DNA of 57,996 nucleotides from Bradyrhizobium sp. YR681. GTDB taxonomy: Bacteria > Pseudomonadota > Alphaproteobacteria > Rhizobiales > Xanthobacteraceae. Both the position numbers and the translations under genes were made by a program. The stretch spans positions 1-57,996 of the forward strand of contig NZ_AKIY01000202.1 of NCBI RefSeq assembly GCF_000282615.1, in the 5' to 3' direction. This document shows, one piece after another, positions 44,858 to 54,770 of the stretch. The first letter of the stretch is position 1. Every line of letters begins with the position of its first letter. Below the pieces are notes generated by a model. That model had not been told where the DNA came from, made no database searches, and saw nothing but the letters and a program-made list of their open reading frames with translations.

Positions 44858-44949
44858 CGTAGGGTGGGCAAGCGGAGCGTGCCCACCACCTTGCTTCGAT
44901 CGGACAAAGATGGTGGGCACGGCGCTTTCGCGCCTTTGCCCACCCTACG
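44858..44949. repeat. CGTAGGGTGGGCA...TGCCCACCCTACG palindromic repeat
   Basis: The ends CGTAGGGTGGGCAAGCG and TTGCCCACCCTACG are inverted, and internal GTGCCCACCA pairs with TGGTGGGCAC. It separates the convergent TauE and bdhA genes and may stop transcription from both sides. Confidence 0.85.
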
Positions 44950-44960
44950 GCACTGCCGAA

Positions 44961-45749
44961 CTACTCCGCGGTCCAGCCGCCGTCGATCGAGAGATTGGTG
45001 CCGGTGATCTGCGCGGCGTCGTCGCCGCACAGGAACAGCGCCAGCGCTGCGACCTGCTCGGAGGTGACGAACTCCTTGGTCGGCTGCGCGTCGAGCAGCA
45101 CGTCGTTGATGACCTGCTCGCGCGTGAGGTTGCGCGCCTTCATCGTATCCGGGATCTGCTTCTCCACCAGCGGCGTCCAGACATAGCCGGGGCTGATGCA
45201 GTTGCAGGTGATCTTGTGGGTCGCCACTTCCAGCGCCACGGTCTTGGTGAGGCCCGCGATGCCGTGCTTGGCCGACACATAGGCCGACTTGAACGGCGAG
45301 GCGACCAGCGAGTGCGCCGAGGCGGTGTTGATGATGCGGCCCCAGCCCTTCTTCTTCATGCCGGGCACGGCGGCACGGATGGCGTGGAAGGCCGAGGACA
45401 AATTGATCGCGATGATCTGGTCCCACTTCTCGGGCGGGAATTCCTCGATCGGCGAGACGAACTGGATGCCGGCATTGTTGACGAGGATGTCGACCGAACC
45501 GAACGATTTCTCGCCGAGCGCGATCATCCCGGCGATCTCGGCGGGCTTGGTCATGTCGGCGGGCGAATAGACCGCCTTGACGCCGAAATCGGACTCGATC
45601 TTGGCGCGCTCCTTCTCGATGTCCTCAGGGGAGCCGAAGCCGTTGATGACGACGTTGGCGCCCGCGGCGGCGAAGGCGCGCGCATAAGCAAGCCCGATGC
45701 CGCTGGTCGAACCGGTCACGACGGCGTTCTTGCCTGACAGACTACCCAT
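44961..45749 (-). CDS. bdhA: 3-hydroxybutyrate dehydrogenase
   Basis: This 262-aa SDR enzyme oxidises D-3-hydroxybutyrate to acetoacetate in polyhydroxybutyrate breakdown. The cofactor motif is TGSTSGIGLAYA; NNAGIQFVSPIEEFPPEKWD and YVSAKHGIAGLTKTVALE (catalytic YxxxK) are close to known BdhA sequences. CNCISPGYVWTPLVEKQIPD is also typical. AAGGAGCG precedes the ATG. It starts one base after the stop of the patatin gene, so the pair is co-transcribed. Confidence 0.93.
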   Translation of the reverse strand: MGSLSGKNAVVTGSTSGIGLAYARAFAAAGANVVINGFGSPEDIEKERAKIESDFGVKAVYSPADMTKPAEIAGMIALGEKSFGSVDILVNNAGIQFVSPIEEFPPEKWDQIIAINLSSAFHAIRAAVPGMKKKGWGRIINTASAHSLVASPFKSAYVSAKHGIAGLTKTVALEVATHKITCNCISPGYVWTPLVEKQIPDTMKARNLTREQVINDVLLDAQPTKEFVTSEQVAALALFLCGDDAAQITGTNLSIDGGWTAE

Positions 45750-45750
45750 A

Positions 45751-46926
45751 TTATTCGCTCCTTTTTGGCGGGGGCGCGGTGACGTCCCCCGTAAGATCGT
45801 AGGTCACCATGGTCTCGCCGGACTGCGGCCTGTCGAGCCAATCCTTGTGGCGCATCGACAGATGCACGTCGCGCACGCCGCTTTCCCAATGCTCGACCAT
45901 GGCAACATGCGAGAAGTCGTAATCCTTGGACGAGGATTCGTAGTTCTTGCTGCGATAGATCAGGTGCACGACCGTGACCGTGCTCTCACGAGATGCCTTC
46001 GCGAGGAATTCGACGGAAGGGTCGTTCTTGAGATAATCGGGCAATTTGGAAATCAGGTCGCGCACCGCCCGGCGGGCGTTGTGGATCTGCTTGTTCTTGT
46101 CGGTGTTCATCCGCGTGCGGCTGGAGAAGCGGATGTCCTTCTCGCGCTCGGTGGCCTCCAGCAGAGAATTCGGCAGGTCGCCGCGCGCGGAAAACAGGTC
46201 GACCTGGAAGATCAGCATGTCGCGGTCGAGCTCGGCATCGAGCACGTAGTCGAGCGGCGTGTTGGAGGCGATGCCGCCGTCCCAATAATGCTCGCCGTCG
46301 ATGACGACGGACGGAAAGCCGGGCGGCAGTGCGCCGGAGGCCATGATGTGCTCGGGTCCGATCTTCTTGCCGAGCTTCTTGAACTCGTAATTGTCGAAAT
46401 ATTTGAAGTTGCCCGAGGTGACGCCGACCGCACCGACGGAGAAGCGCGTCTTGAGATCGTTGATGCGGTCGAAATCGACCAGCCGCTCCAGCGTCTTCTT
46501 CAGCGGCGCGGTGTCGTAATAGCTCTCGGCCTGCGGGCTGCCGGGCGGCCACATCGGCGCGGGCGGCACGCGCGGGACGAAGAAGCCGGGTACGCCGAAG
46601 GTCGCGATCAGCGCGGCGCTGGTCGAATTGAACAGTTCGCGGCTGTGGTCGCTCTTGCCGATCGGCTTCCACGGCACCGGCGCGGAGACCATCTCCCAGA
46701 ATTCCTTGAGCCGCTTGACGCGGGTGTGGCCCTCATTGCCGGCGATGATCGCGGCGTTGACCGCGCCGATCGAGATGCCGGCAACCCATTCCGGCTCGAA
46801 GCCGTAGCCGCACAGCGCCTGATAGGCGCCGGCCTGATACGAGCCGAGGGCGCCGCCGCCCTGGAGGACAAGGACGCGTTGCGCATTCGCGGGGACGCTG
46901 GCGGCTTCAGGGCTGTGATCTGTCAT
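45751..46926 (-). CDS. Patatin-like phospholipase/esterase with DUF3734 tail
   Basis: The 391-aa product has the patatin catalytic dyad: Ser52 in AGISIGAVN and Asp in YWDGGIASNTPLDY, with the oxyanion loop LQGGGALGSYQAGAY. The C-terminal third matches the DUF3734 extension (RSKNYESSSKDYDFSH and the following). It lies directly before bdhA, which suggests action on an acyl ester that yields hydroxybutyrate, perhaps polymer or granule lipid. That link is inference from the tight gene pair. Confidence 0.9.
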   Translation of the reverse strand: MTDHSPEAASVPANAQRVLVLQGGGALGSYQAGAYQALCGYGFEPEWVAGISIGAVNAAIIAGNEGHTRVKRLKEFWEMVSAPVPWKPIGKSDHSRELFNSTSAALIATFGVPGFFVPRVPPAPMWPPGSPQAESYYDTAPLKKTLERLVDFDRINDLKTRFSVGAVGVTSGNFKYFDNYEFKKLGKKIGPEHIMASGALPPGFPSVVIDGEHYWDGGIASNTPLDYVLDAELDRDMLIFQVDLFSARGDLPNSLLEATEREKDIRFSSRTRMNTDKNKQIHNARRAVRDLISKLPDYLKNDPSVEFLAKASRESTVTVVHLIYRSKNYESSSKDYDFSHVAMVEHWESGVRDVHLSMRHKDWLDRPQSGETMVTYDLTGDVTAPPPKRSE

Positions 46927-47004
46927 TCGGGAACATTAGCAGATGGCGGCCGACCGTGGCGACAGTTCGCCGCGGCGTCAATGCATCCCGGGATCAAGTC
47001 TGGC

Positions 47005-47508
47005 TTATCGCTCCGTCGAGGCCAGGATCATGGTCCAGAACACCTTGTACTTGGTGCCCGGAGCGTAGCTCGCCGCGATGCCCAATTTTGTGACACCGCC
47101 CTTGAGCATGTTGGCCCGGTGGGGCGGCGAGTCGCGCCAGCCGGAAAACGCTTCCGCCAGCGTGTGATAGCCGGCCGAGATGTTCTCGACCGCCACGGTC
47201 GCGGGATAGCCGCCGGCGGCAAGGCGCTTGGCCAGGGGTGCGCGGACGTCGTGGTCCATCTTGTTGGCGGCGGCCATGGCATTGGACTGGGATTCGGCGA
47301 GCCGCATCAAATCGGGGTCGATGACGACGGTGCCGAGGGCGTTGTTCTGGCGGTATTGCGAGATCATGATCGCGGCCGCCTGGGCATCGAGCTTCGAGCC
47401 CGGGACCGCCATGTCGGCATACATCGACGGCTGCTGCTGGATCGGTGCCTCATTGCCGGCACAGCCGGCGAGAAGCAAAGAAATGAGTATCGCGGCCGCA
47501 GCGCGCAT
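47005..47508 (-). CDS. CAP/SCP-domain lipoprotein
   Basis: The 167-aa product has a lipobox (ILISLLLAGCAG), so it is a membrane-anchored lipoprotein. A CAP domain follows: LMRLAESQSNAMAAANKMDH, then VAVENISAGYHTLAEAFSGW, and DSPPHRANMLKGGVTKLGI. Bacterial CAP proteins are envelope-associated and of uncertain activity. It is a single gene, upstream of the patatin gene with about 80 bp between. Confidence 0.9.
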   Translation of the reverse strand: MRAAAAILISLLLAGCAGNEAPIQQQPSMYADMAVPGSKLDAQAAAIMISQYRQNNALGTVVIDPDLMRLAESQSNAMAAANKMDHDVRAPLAKRLAAGGYPATVAVENISAGYHTLAEAFSGWRDSPPHRANMLKGGVTKLGIAASYAPGTKYKVFWTMILASTER

Positions 47509-47569
47509 GAATCGGGGCCCCCAAGGAAGGGCCGTTGTTGCATACGAACCGTGGCTGAAAGGTGAATTT

Positions 47570-47595
47570 TGAAGAAAATTCGACCCTTCAGGTCG
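47570..47595 (-). terminator. Probable terminator of the sulfate ABC operon
   Basis: On the minus strand CGACC-TGAAG-GGTCG is followed by AATTTTCTTC just past the cysA stop. A second inverted repeat GAATTTT-GAAG-AAAATTC (47564-47581) overlaps the T-rich end. The 5-bp stem is weak. Confidence 0.45.
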
Positions 47596-47597
47596 GC

Positions 47598-48624
<1,027 letters not shown>

Positions 48625-48635
<11 letters not shown>

Positions 48636-49536
48636 TTGCGTCGTGTCCTTCGTCGAGGTGACGTTCGAGAACGGTCTTGGCGATCAGCGTGATCAGCGCC
48701 AGCATGGCGAGCAGCGAGGCGATCGCGAAGGCGGCGACGAACTGGTACTCGTTGTAGAGAATCTCGACCAGCAGCGGCATGGTGTTGGTCTCGCCGCGGA
48801 TATGGCCGGAGACGACCGAGACCGCGCCGAACTCGCCCATCGCGCGCGCGTTGCAGAGCAGGACGCCGTAGAGCACGCCCCATCTGATGTTGGGCAGCGT
48901 GACGCGGAAGAAGGTTTGCAGGCCCGAAGCGCCGAGCGAGACCGCGGCTTCCTCTTCCTGCGTGCCCTGCTCCTGCATCAAGGGGATCAGCGCGCGCGCC
49001 ACGAAGGGGAAGGTCACGAAGGTGGTGGCAAGCGCGATGCCGGGAACAGCGAACAGGATCTGGATGTCGTGGTCACGAAGCCAGCTGCCGAAATACCCCT
49101 GCGCGCCGAACAGCAGCACGAAGACGAGGCCCGAGATCACCGGGCTCACCGAGAACGGCAGGTCGATCAGCGTGATCAGGAAGGTCTTGCCCGGGAAATC
49201 GAACTTTGCAATCGCCCAGGCGGCAACGAGACCGAAGACGAGATTGAGGCCGACCGAGATCGCCGCGACGATCAACGTCAGCTTGATCGCGGACAGCGCC
49301 TCCGGGTCGGCAAGCGCGGACAGATAAGCCAAAATGCCTTTCGAGAACGCCTGCGCGAACACCAGGACAAGCGGCAGCACGACGAAAACGGTGAGGAAGA
49401 TCATCGCCAGCGCGATGATGGTGATGCGGACCGCGCGCGGTTCGGTGCGGAGGTTGTTGCGCGCCGCGGCCGCATGCGCGCGCGCCCTGGCGTCGGGAGC
49501 CGAGAGCGACACGGAATCTGCAATCTGCATCGTCAT
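48625..49536 (-). CDS. cysW: Sulfate ABC importer permease CysW
   Basis: The 303-aa inner-membrane permease has about six helices after a cytoplasmic N terminus. The EAA loop [20 protein letters not shown] contacts Cys[21 protein letters not shown] and [18 protein letters not shown] are typical of CysW. It follows cysT by 9 bp and overlaps cysA by 11 bp. Confidence 0.95.
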
Positions 49537-49545
49537 GATCCGCCC

Positions 49546-50382
49546 TCAGCGCGCCGGGATCCGGCTCTGCGCCCAGCGCTGGAGCCGGTTGACCGCGAAG
49601 ATGATGACGAAGGAGACGACGAGCATGACCACCGCGATCGCGGTCGCATCGGCGTAGCGGAATTCGGACAGCCGGATCACGATCAGCAGCGGTGCGATCT
49701 CGGAGACGTTCGGCAGATTGCCCGCAATGAAGATCACCGAGCCGTATTCGCCGACGGCGCGGGCGAAGGCGAGCGCAAGGCCGGTGAGCAGCGCCGGTGC
49801 GAGCGAGGGCAGGATGACGCGGATGATGGTCTGCCAGCGGCTGGCACCGAGACTGCCAGCGGCCTCCTCGATCTCGGGATCGAGATCCTGGAGCACCGGC
49901 TGCACCGTGCGCACCACGAAGGGAATGCCGATGAAGATCATGGCGACGAAGATGCCGACCGGCGTGAATGCCACCTTGATGCCGAGCGCGGCGAGCGGTG
50001 CGCCCAGCCAGCCCTTCTCAGCGAACAGCGCCGTCAGCGCGACGCCGGCCACGGCCGTCGGCAGCGCGAACGGAACGTCCACGATGGCGTCAAAAATGCG
50101 CCGGCCGGGAAAGCGGTAGCGCACCAGCGCCCAGACGATGATGCTGCCCATCACGAGATTGACGCAGGCCGCCGCAAAGGCGAGGCCGAATGAAACCCGC
50201 AAGGCGTTCAGGGTGCGGCGGCTGGAAAGGATGTTCCAGAACTGCTCCGGGCTGAGTTCGAGCGATTTCAGGAACAGCCCGGCGAGCGGGATCAGGATGA
50301 TGACGGACAGCCAGGTCAGCGTCAGTCCCATCGTGAGACCGAAGCCCGGCAACGTTCGGCGTCGTGCTGCGAATGCGCTCAC
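49546..50382 (-). CDS. cysT: Sulfate ABC importer permease CysT (CysU)
   Basis: The 278-aa permease starts at GTG 50382, and its first helix (LTWLSVIILIPLAGLFL) is that of CysT. The EAA loop is EEAAGSLGASRWQTIIRVIL. FAEKGWLGAPLAALGIKVAF and the FAVNRLQRW ending also match. It forms the heterodimeric channel with CysW. It starts 37 bp after the binding-protein gene. Confidence 0.95.
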   Translation of the reverse strand: MSAFAARRRTLPGFGLTMGLTLTWLSVIILIPLAGLFLKSLELSPEQFWNILSSRRTLNALRVSFGLAFAAACVNLVMGSIIVWALVRYRFPGRRIFDAIVDVPFALPTAVAGVALTALFAEKGWLGAPLAALGIKVAFTPVGIFVAMIFIGIPFVVRTVQPVLQDLDPEIEEAAGSLGASRWQTIIRVILPSLAPALLTGLALAFARAVGEYGSVIFIAGNLPNVSEIAPLLIVIRLSEFRYADATAIAVVMLVVSFVIIFAVNRLQRWAQSRIPAR

Positions 50383-50419
50383 CAGGCCCCCTGCTAAAGC
50401 CCCTTAAGACAGCGCCAGA

Positions 50420-51409
50420 TCAGTTCTTGTAGATCTGGTCAAAAATGCCCCCGTCGGCGAAATGTTCCTTCTGCGCCTTGGTCCAACCACCAAAAACGTC
50501 GTCGATCGTGAATAGTTCGACCTTGGCGAAGGAATTTTCGTACTTCCTGGCGGTCTCGGCGTCGCGCGGGCGATAGAAGTTGCGCGCGGCGATCTCCTGC
50601 CCCTCTTTGGTGTACCAGTACTGGAGGTAGGCATCGGCCGCATTGCGGGTGCCCTTCTTGTCGGCAACCTTGTCGACGATCGCGACCGGCGGCTCGGCGA
50701 GGATCGACAGCGGCGGCGCCACGATCGCGAACTTTTCGGGGCCGAATTCCTTCAGCGCGAGGTAAGCCTCGTTCTCCCAGGCAAGCAGCACGTCGCCGAC
50801 GCCGCGCTCGACGAAGGTCACGGTGGCGCCGCGCGCACCAGTGTCGAGCACCGGCACCTGCTGGAACAGCTTGCCGACGAACTCCTTGGCCTTGTCGGCC
50901 GAGCCGTACTTCTTCTGGGCAAAGCCCCAGGCCGCCAGATAATTCCAGCGCGCGCCCCCTGATGTTTTCGGGTTCGGCGTGATCACGGCGACGCCGGGCT
51001 TGAGCAGGTCGTCCCAGTCCTTAATGCCCTTGGGATTGCCCTTGCGGACCAGGAACACGATGGTCGAGGTGTAGGGCGATGAATTCTGCGGCAGACGCTT
51101 CTGCCAGTCGGCTGCGGTGAGACCTTTGCCGGCGATGGCGTCGATGTCATAGGCGAGCGCGAGCGTCACCACATCGGCCTGCAAGCCGTCGATCACGGCG
51201 CGCGCCTGCGAACCGCTGCCGCCATGAGACTGCTTGATCTCGACGCTCTTGCCGGTCTCCTTCTGATAGGCGGCCGCGAACGACTTGTTGAACTCGGCAT
51301 AGAGCTCCCGCGTGGGATCGTACGACACGTTCAAAAGATTGATGTCAGCGGCGAGAGCCGAGCTTGCCCAAAGCAGTCCTGCCGCGAGCGGAACGATACG
51401 GCGCATCAT
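50420..51409 (-). CDS. Periplasmic sulfate-binding protein
   Basis: The 329-aa product delivers sulfate to CysTWA. It has a signal peptide ([20 protein letters not shown]) and then the Sbp pattern: [52 protein letters not shown] and WENEAYLAL. These loops bind the oxyanion by hydrogen bonds. I chose ATG 51409 after GGAGATGGAC; 51415 and 51421 are also in frame. Whether it is Sbp or CysP (thiosulfate) is not resolved. Confidence 0.93.
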   Translation of the reverse strand: MMRRIVPLAAGLLWASSALAADINLLNVSYDPTRELYAEFNKSFAAAYQKETGKSVEIKQSHGGSGSQARAVIDGLQADVVTLALAYDIDAIAGKGLTAADWQKRLPQNSSPYTSTIVFLVRKGNPKGIKDWDDLLKPGVAVITPNPKTSGGARWNYLAAWGFAQKKYGSADKAKEFVGKLFQQVPVLDTGARGATVTFVERGVGDVLLAWENEAYLALKEFGPEKFAIVAPPLSILAEPPVAIVDKVADKKGTRNAADAYLQYWYTKEGQEIAARNFYRPRDAETARKYENSFAKVELFTIDDVFGGWTKAQKEHFADGGIFDQIYKN

Positions 51410-51460
51410 GTCCATCTCCATTCACCTCGACGGCATCGGCGCCGTCGATGGCATGCGGGC

Positions 51461-51490
51461 ATAACTCAGGGCGAAACGCTCTCAAGTCAA
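51461..51490 (-). promoter_or_regulatory. Candidate promoter of the sulfate importer operon
   Basis: On the minus strand TTGACT (51490-51485) and AGTTAT (51466-51461) are 18 bp apart, about 50 bp before the binding-protein start. The leader would include a hairpin CGACGG/CCGTCG at 51429-51448. Confidence 0.4.
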
Positions 51491-51508
51491 CGGAACCGGA
51501 TTTCCTTG

Positions 51509-51540
51509 TTCGTAGCCGGACAGCCTGACTGTGCTACGAA
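51509..51540. terminator. Bulged hairpin at the 3' end of cysH
   Basis: TTCGTAGC and GCTACGAA are perfect 8-bp arms with an inner ACAG/CTGT stem. It overlaps the cysH stop and lacks a T-run, so it may act as a weak terminator or boundary between the cysH and sulfate-import transcripts. Confidence 0.4.
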
Positions 51541-52265
51541 GTCTTCATCGTGTGGATGCCGCATTCTGTCTTCGCCCGGCCGCGCCAGCGACCGGCGCGT
51601 GCATCCTCGCCTTCGCTCGTTCTGCTCGTGCAAGGCATACACCCAACCGACAGGAAACCGGAGGCAGCCAGCGGATGACGCGGCAATTTGGCGCGGACGA
51701 AGATCGCCTCGAGCTCCTCGCGCGACACGTTGGCGAAGGGATTGAACTTCAACCGCGCGCCGTCGTCCTCGACGACCGGAATGTCGGCGCGCGCATTGCC
51801 CTGGAAGCGCTTGCGGCCGTTGAGCCAGGCATTGAACGGCTTTAGCGCACGCGACAGCGGCTCGACCTTACGAATGCGGCAGCAGGCATCGGGATCGGAG
51901 AACCAGAGATCGCGCTCGGGATCCTCGCGCAACAAGGACTCTTCCGCCGGCTTGATCGAACGGACGTCCTTGAGGCCGAGCGTCGCGATCAGCGTATCGC
52001 GATAAGCCAGCGTCTCCTCGAACAGCCAGCCGGTGTCGAGGAAGATCACGGGGATCGCCGGATCGACGTCCGCCATCACCTTGAGCAGCGTCGCCGATTC
52101 CGTTCCGAAGGACGACACCAGCGCGAGTTTTTCACGACCAACCGCCTTCAGGGCCGCAGCGATGATCTCCGCGGGCGAGGCATCGCGCAAGGCGCGATCG
52201 AACTCCTCCGCCGAAGGCCGTGCAGAGACCGGCGTCGACGAGACCTGAGGGGCGATGGCGTTCAC
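51534..52265 (-). CDS. cysH: Adenylylsulfate (APS) reductase
   Basis: The 243-aa enzyme reduces activated sulfate to sulfite with thioredoxin. LALVSSFGTESATLLKVMAD and IFLDTGWLFEETLAYRD are the substrate loops. Two cysteine pairs, DACCRIRKVEPL and GCMPCTSR, are those that hold a 4Fe-4S cluster in APS-type enzymes. The catalytic Cys is in TECGIH. It starts at GTG, which overlaps the TGA of the DUF934 gene (GTGA). Confidence 0.94.
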   Translation of the reverse strand: MNAIAPQVSSTPVSARPSAEEFDRALRDASPAEIIAAALKAVGREKLALVSSFGTESATLLKVMADVDPAIPVIFLDTGWLFEETLAYRDTLIATLGLKDVRSIKPAEESLLREDPERDLWFSDPDACCRIRKVEPLSRALKPFNAWLNGRKRFQGNARADIPVVEDDGARLKFNPFANVSREELEAIFVRAKLPRHPLAASGFLSVGCMPCTSRTSEGEDARAGRWRGRAKTECGIHTMKTS

Positions 52266-52777
52266 GTGCCGACACCCTCGGAGTGACGCAGCTGCATGCG
52301 CCGGTGCAGCGCCGTGATGCGGCCGTCGCCGGTCGGCTGGTAGAACACCGAATAGCGTTTTGCGGTCTGCATGAAGGCTTCGGCGTCAGCCTGCTTCTTC
52401 ACCTCGAACGAGTCGAAGCCGGCACGCAGCATGAACACGAACTGGTCGCGCAGCACCTGCCCCGTCGCACGGAGCTCGCCGCGATAATTGTAGCGCTCGC
52501 GCAGCAGCCGCGCCTGGCTGTAGGCGCGACCATCACGGAAGCTCGGAAACACCAGCGCCACTACGGCGATCTCGCCGAGATGAGGCACGAGTTCGCCGAT
52601 ATCGCGATTGTTCGGCCAGATCACGCCGACCTTGCCGCCACGCTTGAGCAGCGCATCGGTATCGCTCAGAAAGCGCTCGGCCGGCACGAGGACATCGCCG
52701 CCCTCCGGCAGCGGCGTGTCGACGGCCAGCTTGACGAAACTGTCGTCGGCGATTTTTCCGCCGTTAACGAGTGGCAT
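52262..52777 (-). CDS. DUF934 protein associated with sulfite reduction
   Basis: The 171-aa product fits DUF934: LFPSFRDGRAYSQARLLRE-like sequence and GQVLRDQFVFMLRAGFDSFE. The family occurs next to sulfite reductase genes in many proteobacteria and is thought to assist sulfite reduction; biochemistry is unclear to me. The ATG at 52777 follows AAGGAGCG; the frame is open to 52804. It overlaps cysI by 14 bp and cysH by 4 bp. Confidence 0.9.
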   Translation of the reverse strand: MPLVNGGKIADDSFVKLAVDTPLPEGGDVLVPAERFLSDTDALLKRGGKVGVIWPNNRDIGELVPHLGEIAVVALVFPSFRDGRAYSQARLLRERYNYRGELRATGQVLRDQFVFMLRAGFDSFEVKKQADAEAFMQTAKRYSVFYQPTGDGRITALHRRMQLRHSEGVGT

Positions 52778-54419
52778 AGACGCGCTCCTTGAAAGGTTCG
52801 ACACCGAGGCGCTTCACGGTGTCGACGAACAGCTCCTCGGGCCGCTCGCGCAGCGCAAGATAAGCTTCCACGATGTCCTCGACGACGTCGGCGACCTCGT
52901 CGAACTTGACGCCGGGGCCGATCAGATTGCCGAGCGCGGCGCTCTCGTCGGCACGGCCGCCGATGGTGATCTGGTAGACCTCCTCGCCGTTCTTCTCGAC
53001 GCCGAGAATGCCGATATGGCCGACATGGTGGTGGCCGCAGGCGTTGATGCAGCCGGAGATGTTGATGTGGAGCCGGCCGATCAGATTGGCGAGCTCGTGA
53101 TTGGCGAAGCGTCGCGTCAGCTCCTGCGCGATCGGGATCGAGCGCGCATTCGCCAGCGAGCAATAGTCCAGCCCCGGGCAGGCGATGATGTCGGTGATCA
53201 GGTTGACGTTCGGCGTCGCCAGGCCAAGCTTGTCGAGCGCCTTCCACAGCGCCGGCAAATCGCGCTTGGCGACGTGCGGCAGCGCCAGGTTCTGCTCATG
53301 GCCGACGCGGATCTCGCCGAAGGAATATGTGTCGGCAAGATCGGCCAGCGCATCCATCTGCTCGGCCGTGGCATCGCCCGGAGGCGCTCCGATCGGCTTC
53401 AGCGAGATCGTGACGATGGAGTAGCCGGGGTTCTTGTGCGCGGCGACGGAGTTCTTGCGCCACGCCTCGAAATCGGGATCGGCCGCGGCCTGCCGCAGCT
53501 CGTCCGGCATATGCGGCAGCTTCTCGTAGGCCGGATAGATGAAGCGCGAGCGGATGTCCTCGATCACCTCGTCGTCGATCTGGAGCGAGGAGTTGCGGAT
53601 GTGCTGCCACTCCTCCTCGACCTCGCGCGAGAACTTCTCGATGCCGAGCTCATGCACCAGGATCTTGATGCGCGCCTTGTAGATGTTGTCACGGCGTCCG
53701 TACTGGTTGTAGACGCGCAGGATGGCCTCGATGTAGCTCAGCAGGTCGCGGCCATGGACGAAGTGCTTGATGGTCTTGCCGATGAAGGGCGTGCGGCCGA
53801 GACCGCCGCCGACCAGCACCTCGAAGCCGGTCTCATTCTTCTCGTTCTTGATCAGACGCAGGCCGATATCATGAACCTTGATCGCGGCGCGGTCGTGATC
53901 CGATGCGGTGATCGCGATCTTGAACTTGCGCGGCAGGAACGAGAATTCCGGATGCAGCGTGGTGTGCTGGCGGATCAGCTCCGACCAGATGCGCGGGTCC
54001 TCGATCTCGCCGGGTGCGACGCCGGCCCATTGGTCCGAGGTGACGTTGCGCATGTTGTTGCCGGAGGTCTGCATCGCGTGGATGCCGACTTCGGCGAGAT
54101 CCGCCAGCGCATCCGGCAGGTCCGACAGCTTGATCCAGTTGAACTGGATGTTCTGGCGGGTGGTGAAATGGCCGTAGCCGCGGTCGTATTTGCGCGCGAC
54201 ATGGGCGAGCCGCCGCAGCTGGTTCGACGCCAGCGTTCCATAGGGGATCGCAACGCGGAACATATAGGCGTGCAGTTGCAGATAGACGCCGTTCTGCAGG
54301 CGCAGCATCTTGAATTCGTCTTCGGTGAGTTCGCCCGAGAGGCGGCGCTGCACCTGGTCGCGGAATTCCGAGACGCGCTCGTTGACCAGCGTGCGGTCGA
54401 TTTCGTCGTAAGCATACAT
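52764..54419 (-). CDS. cysI: Sirohaem 4Fe-4S sulfite reductase (CysI/SirA type)
   Basis: The 551-aa enzyme carries out six-electron reduction of sulfite to sulfide. TTRQNIQFNWIKL holds sirohaem-binding Arg and Asn. The cluster ligands are C-x5-C in ACPGLDYCSLA and C-x3-C in NISGCINACGHHH. VLVGGGLGRTPFIGK is another conserved loop. No flavoprotein CysJ gene is in the window, so electrons may come from ferredoxin. It overlaps the DUF934 gene by 14 bp and follows DUF2849 by 42 bp. Confidence 0.94.
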   Translation of the reverse strand: MYAYDEIDRTLVNERVSEFRDQVQRRLSGELTEDEFKMLRLQNGVYLQLHAYMFRVAIPYGTLASNQLRRLAHVARKYDRGYGHFTTRQNIQFNWIKLSDLPDALADLAEVGIHAMQTSGNNMRNVTSDQWAGVAPGEIEDPRIWSELIRQHTTLHPEFSFLPRKFKIAITASDHDRAAIKVHDIGLRLIKNEKNETGFEVLVGGGLGRTPFIGKTIKHFVHGRDLLSYIEAILRVYNQYGRRDNIYKARIKILVHELGIEKFSREVEEEWQHIRNSSLQIDDEVIEDIRSRFIYPAYEKLPHMPDELRQAAADPDFEAWRKNSVAAHKNPGYSIVTISLKPIGAPPGDATAEQMDALADLADTYSFGEIRVGHEQNLALPHVAKRDLPALWKALDKLGLATPNVNLITDIIACPGLDYCSLANARSIPIAQELTRRFANHELANLIGRLHINISGCINACGHHHVGHIGILGVEKNGEEVYQITIGGRADESAALGNLIGPGVKFDEVADVVEDIVEAYLALRERPEELFVDTVKRLGVEPFKERVYATR

Positions 54420-54461
54420 GATTGAAGTGCCTTAAAGCTCGACTTGCAGCTCGACCCGCGA

Positions 54462-54770
54462 TCAGACCGGCAGGTCGATGGTCACGCCGTCGCGGCGGAT
54501 CTGCTCGCGCAGATTGCCCGGCAGGATCTTGCCGGCTTCGTCGACCTGTACCGGCGCGATATAGGGACCGATCGCGCCGACGTCATCGGCCACGGCCTCG
54601 GCGAGCAACGCTTTCGCCTCGTCGGAGTTTCGCACGATCGCGGCGTCCGCCAGGTCCGCCGACCAGCCCTTGGCAGCGGTACGGTAGACGACAACACCAT
54701 CCCAGGTGCGGTTGGCGGTCACCACGGAGGAACCGTTGATCTTGAGTTTCTGTTGCAGGGGAGAGGTCAT
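54462..54770 (-). CDS. DUF2849 small protein of the sulfur operon
   Basis: The 102-aa product matches DUF2849 by its opening (LKINGSSVVTANRTWDGVVV) and by GPYIAPVQVDEAGKILPGNL. The family is regularly found between cysG and cysI in alphaproteobacteria, but its role is unknown. Its ATG overlaps the cysG TGA (ATGA), so it is translationally coupled to sirohaem synthesis. Confidence 0.9.
   Translation of the reverse strand: MTSPLQQKLKINGSSVVTANRTWDGVVVYRTAAKGWSADLADAAIVRNSDEAKALLAEAVADDVGAIGPYIAPVQVDEAGKILPGNLREQIRRDGVTIDLPV

Noticed and set aside
45697..47565. 622-aa plus-strand frame opposite the patatin and CAP genes
   Set aside because: Antisense shadow; the minus-strand proteins have intact catalytic motifs and signal peptides.
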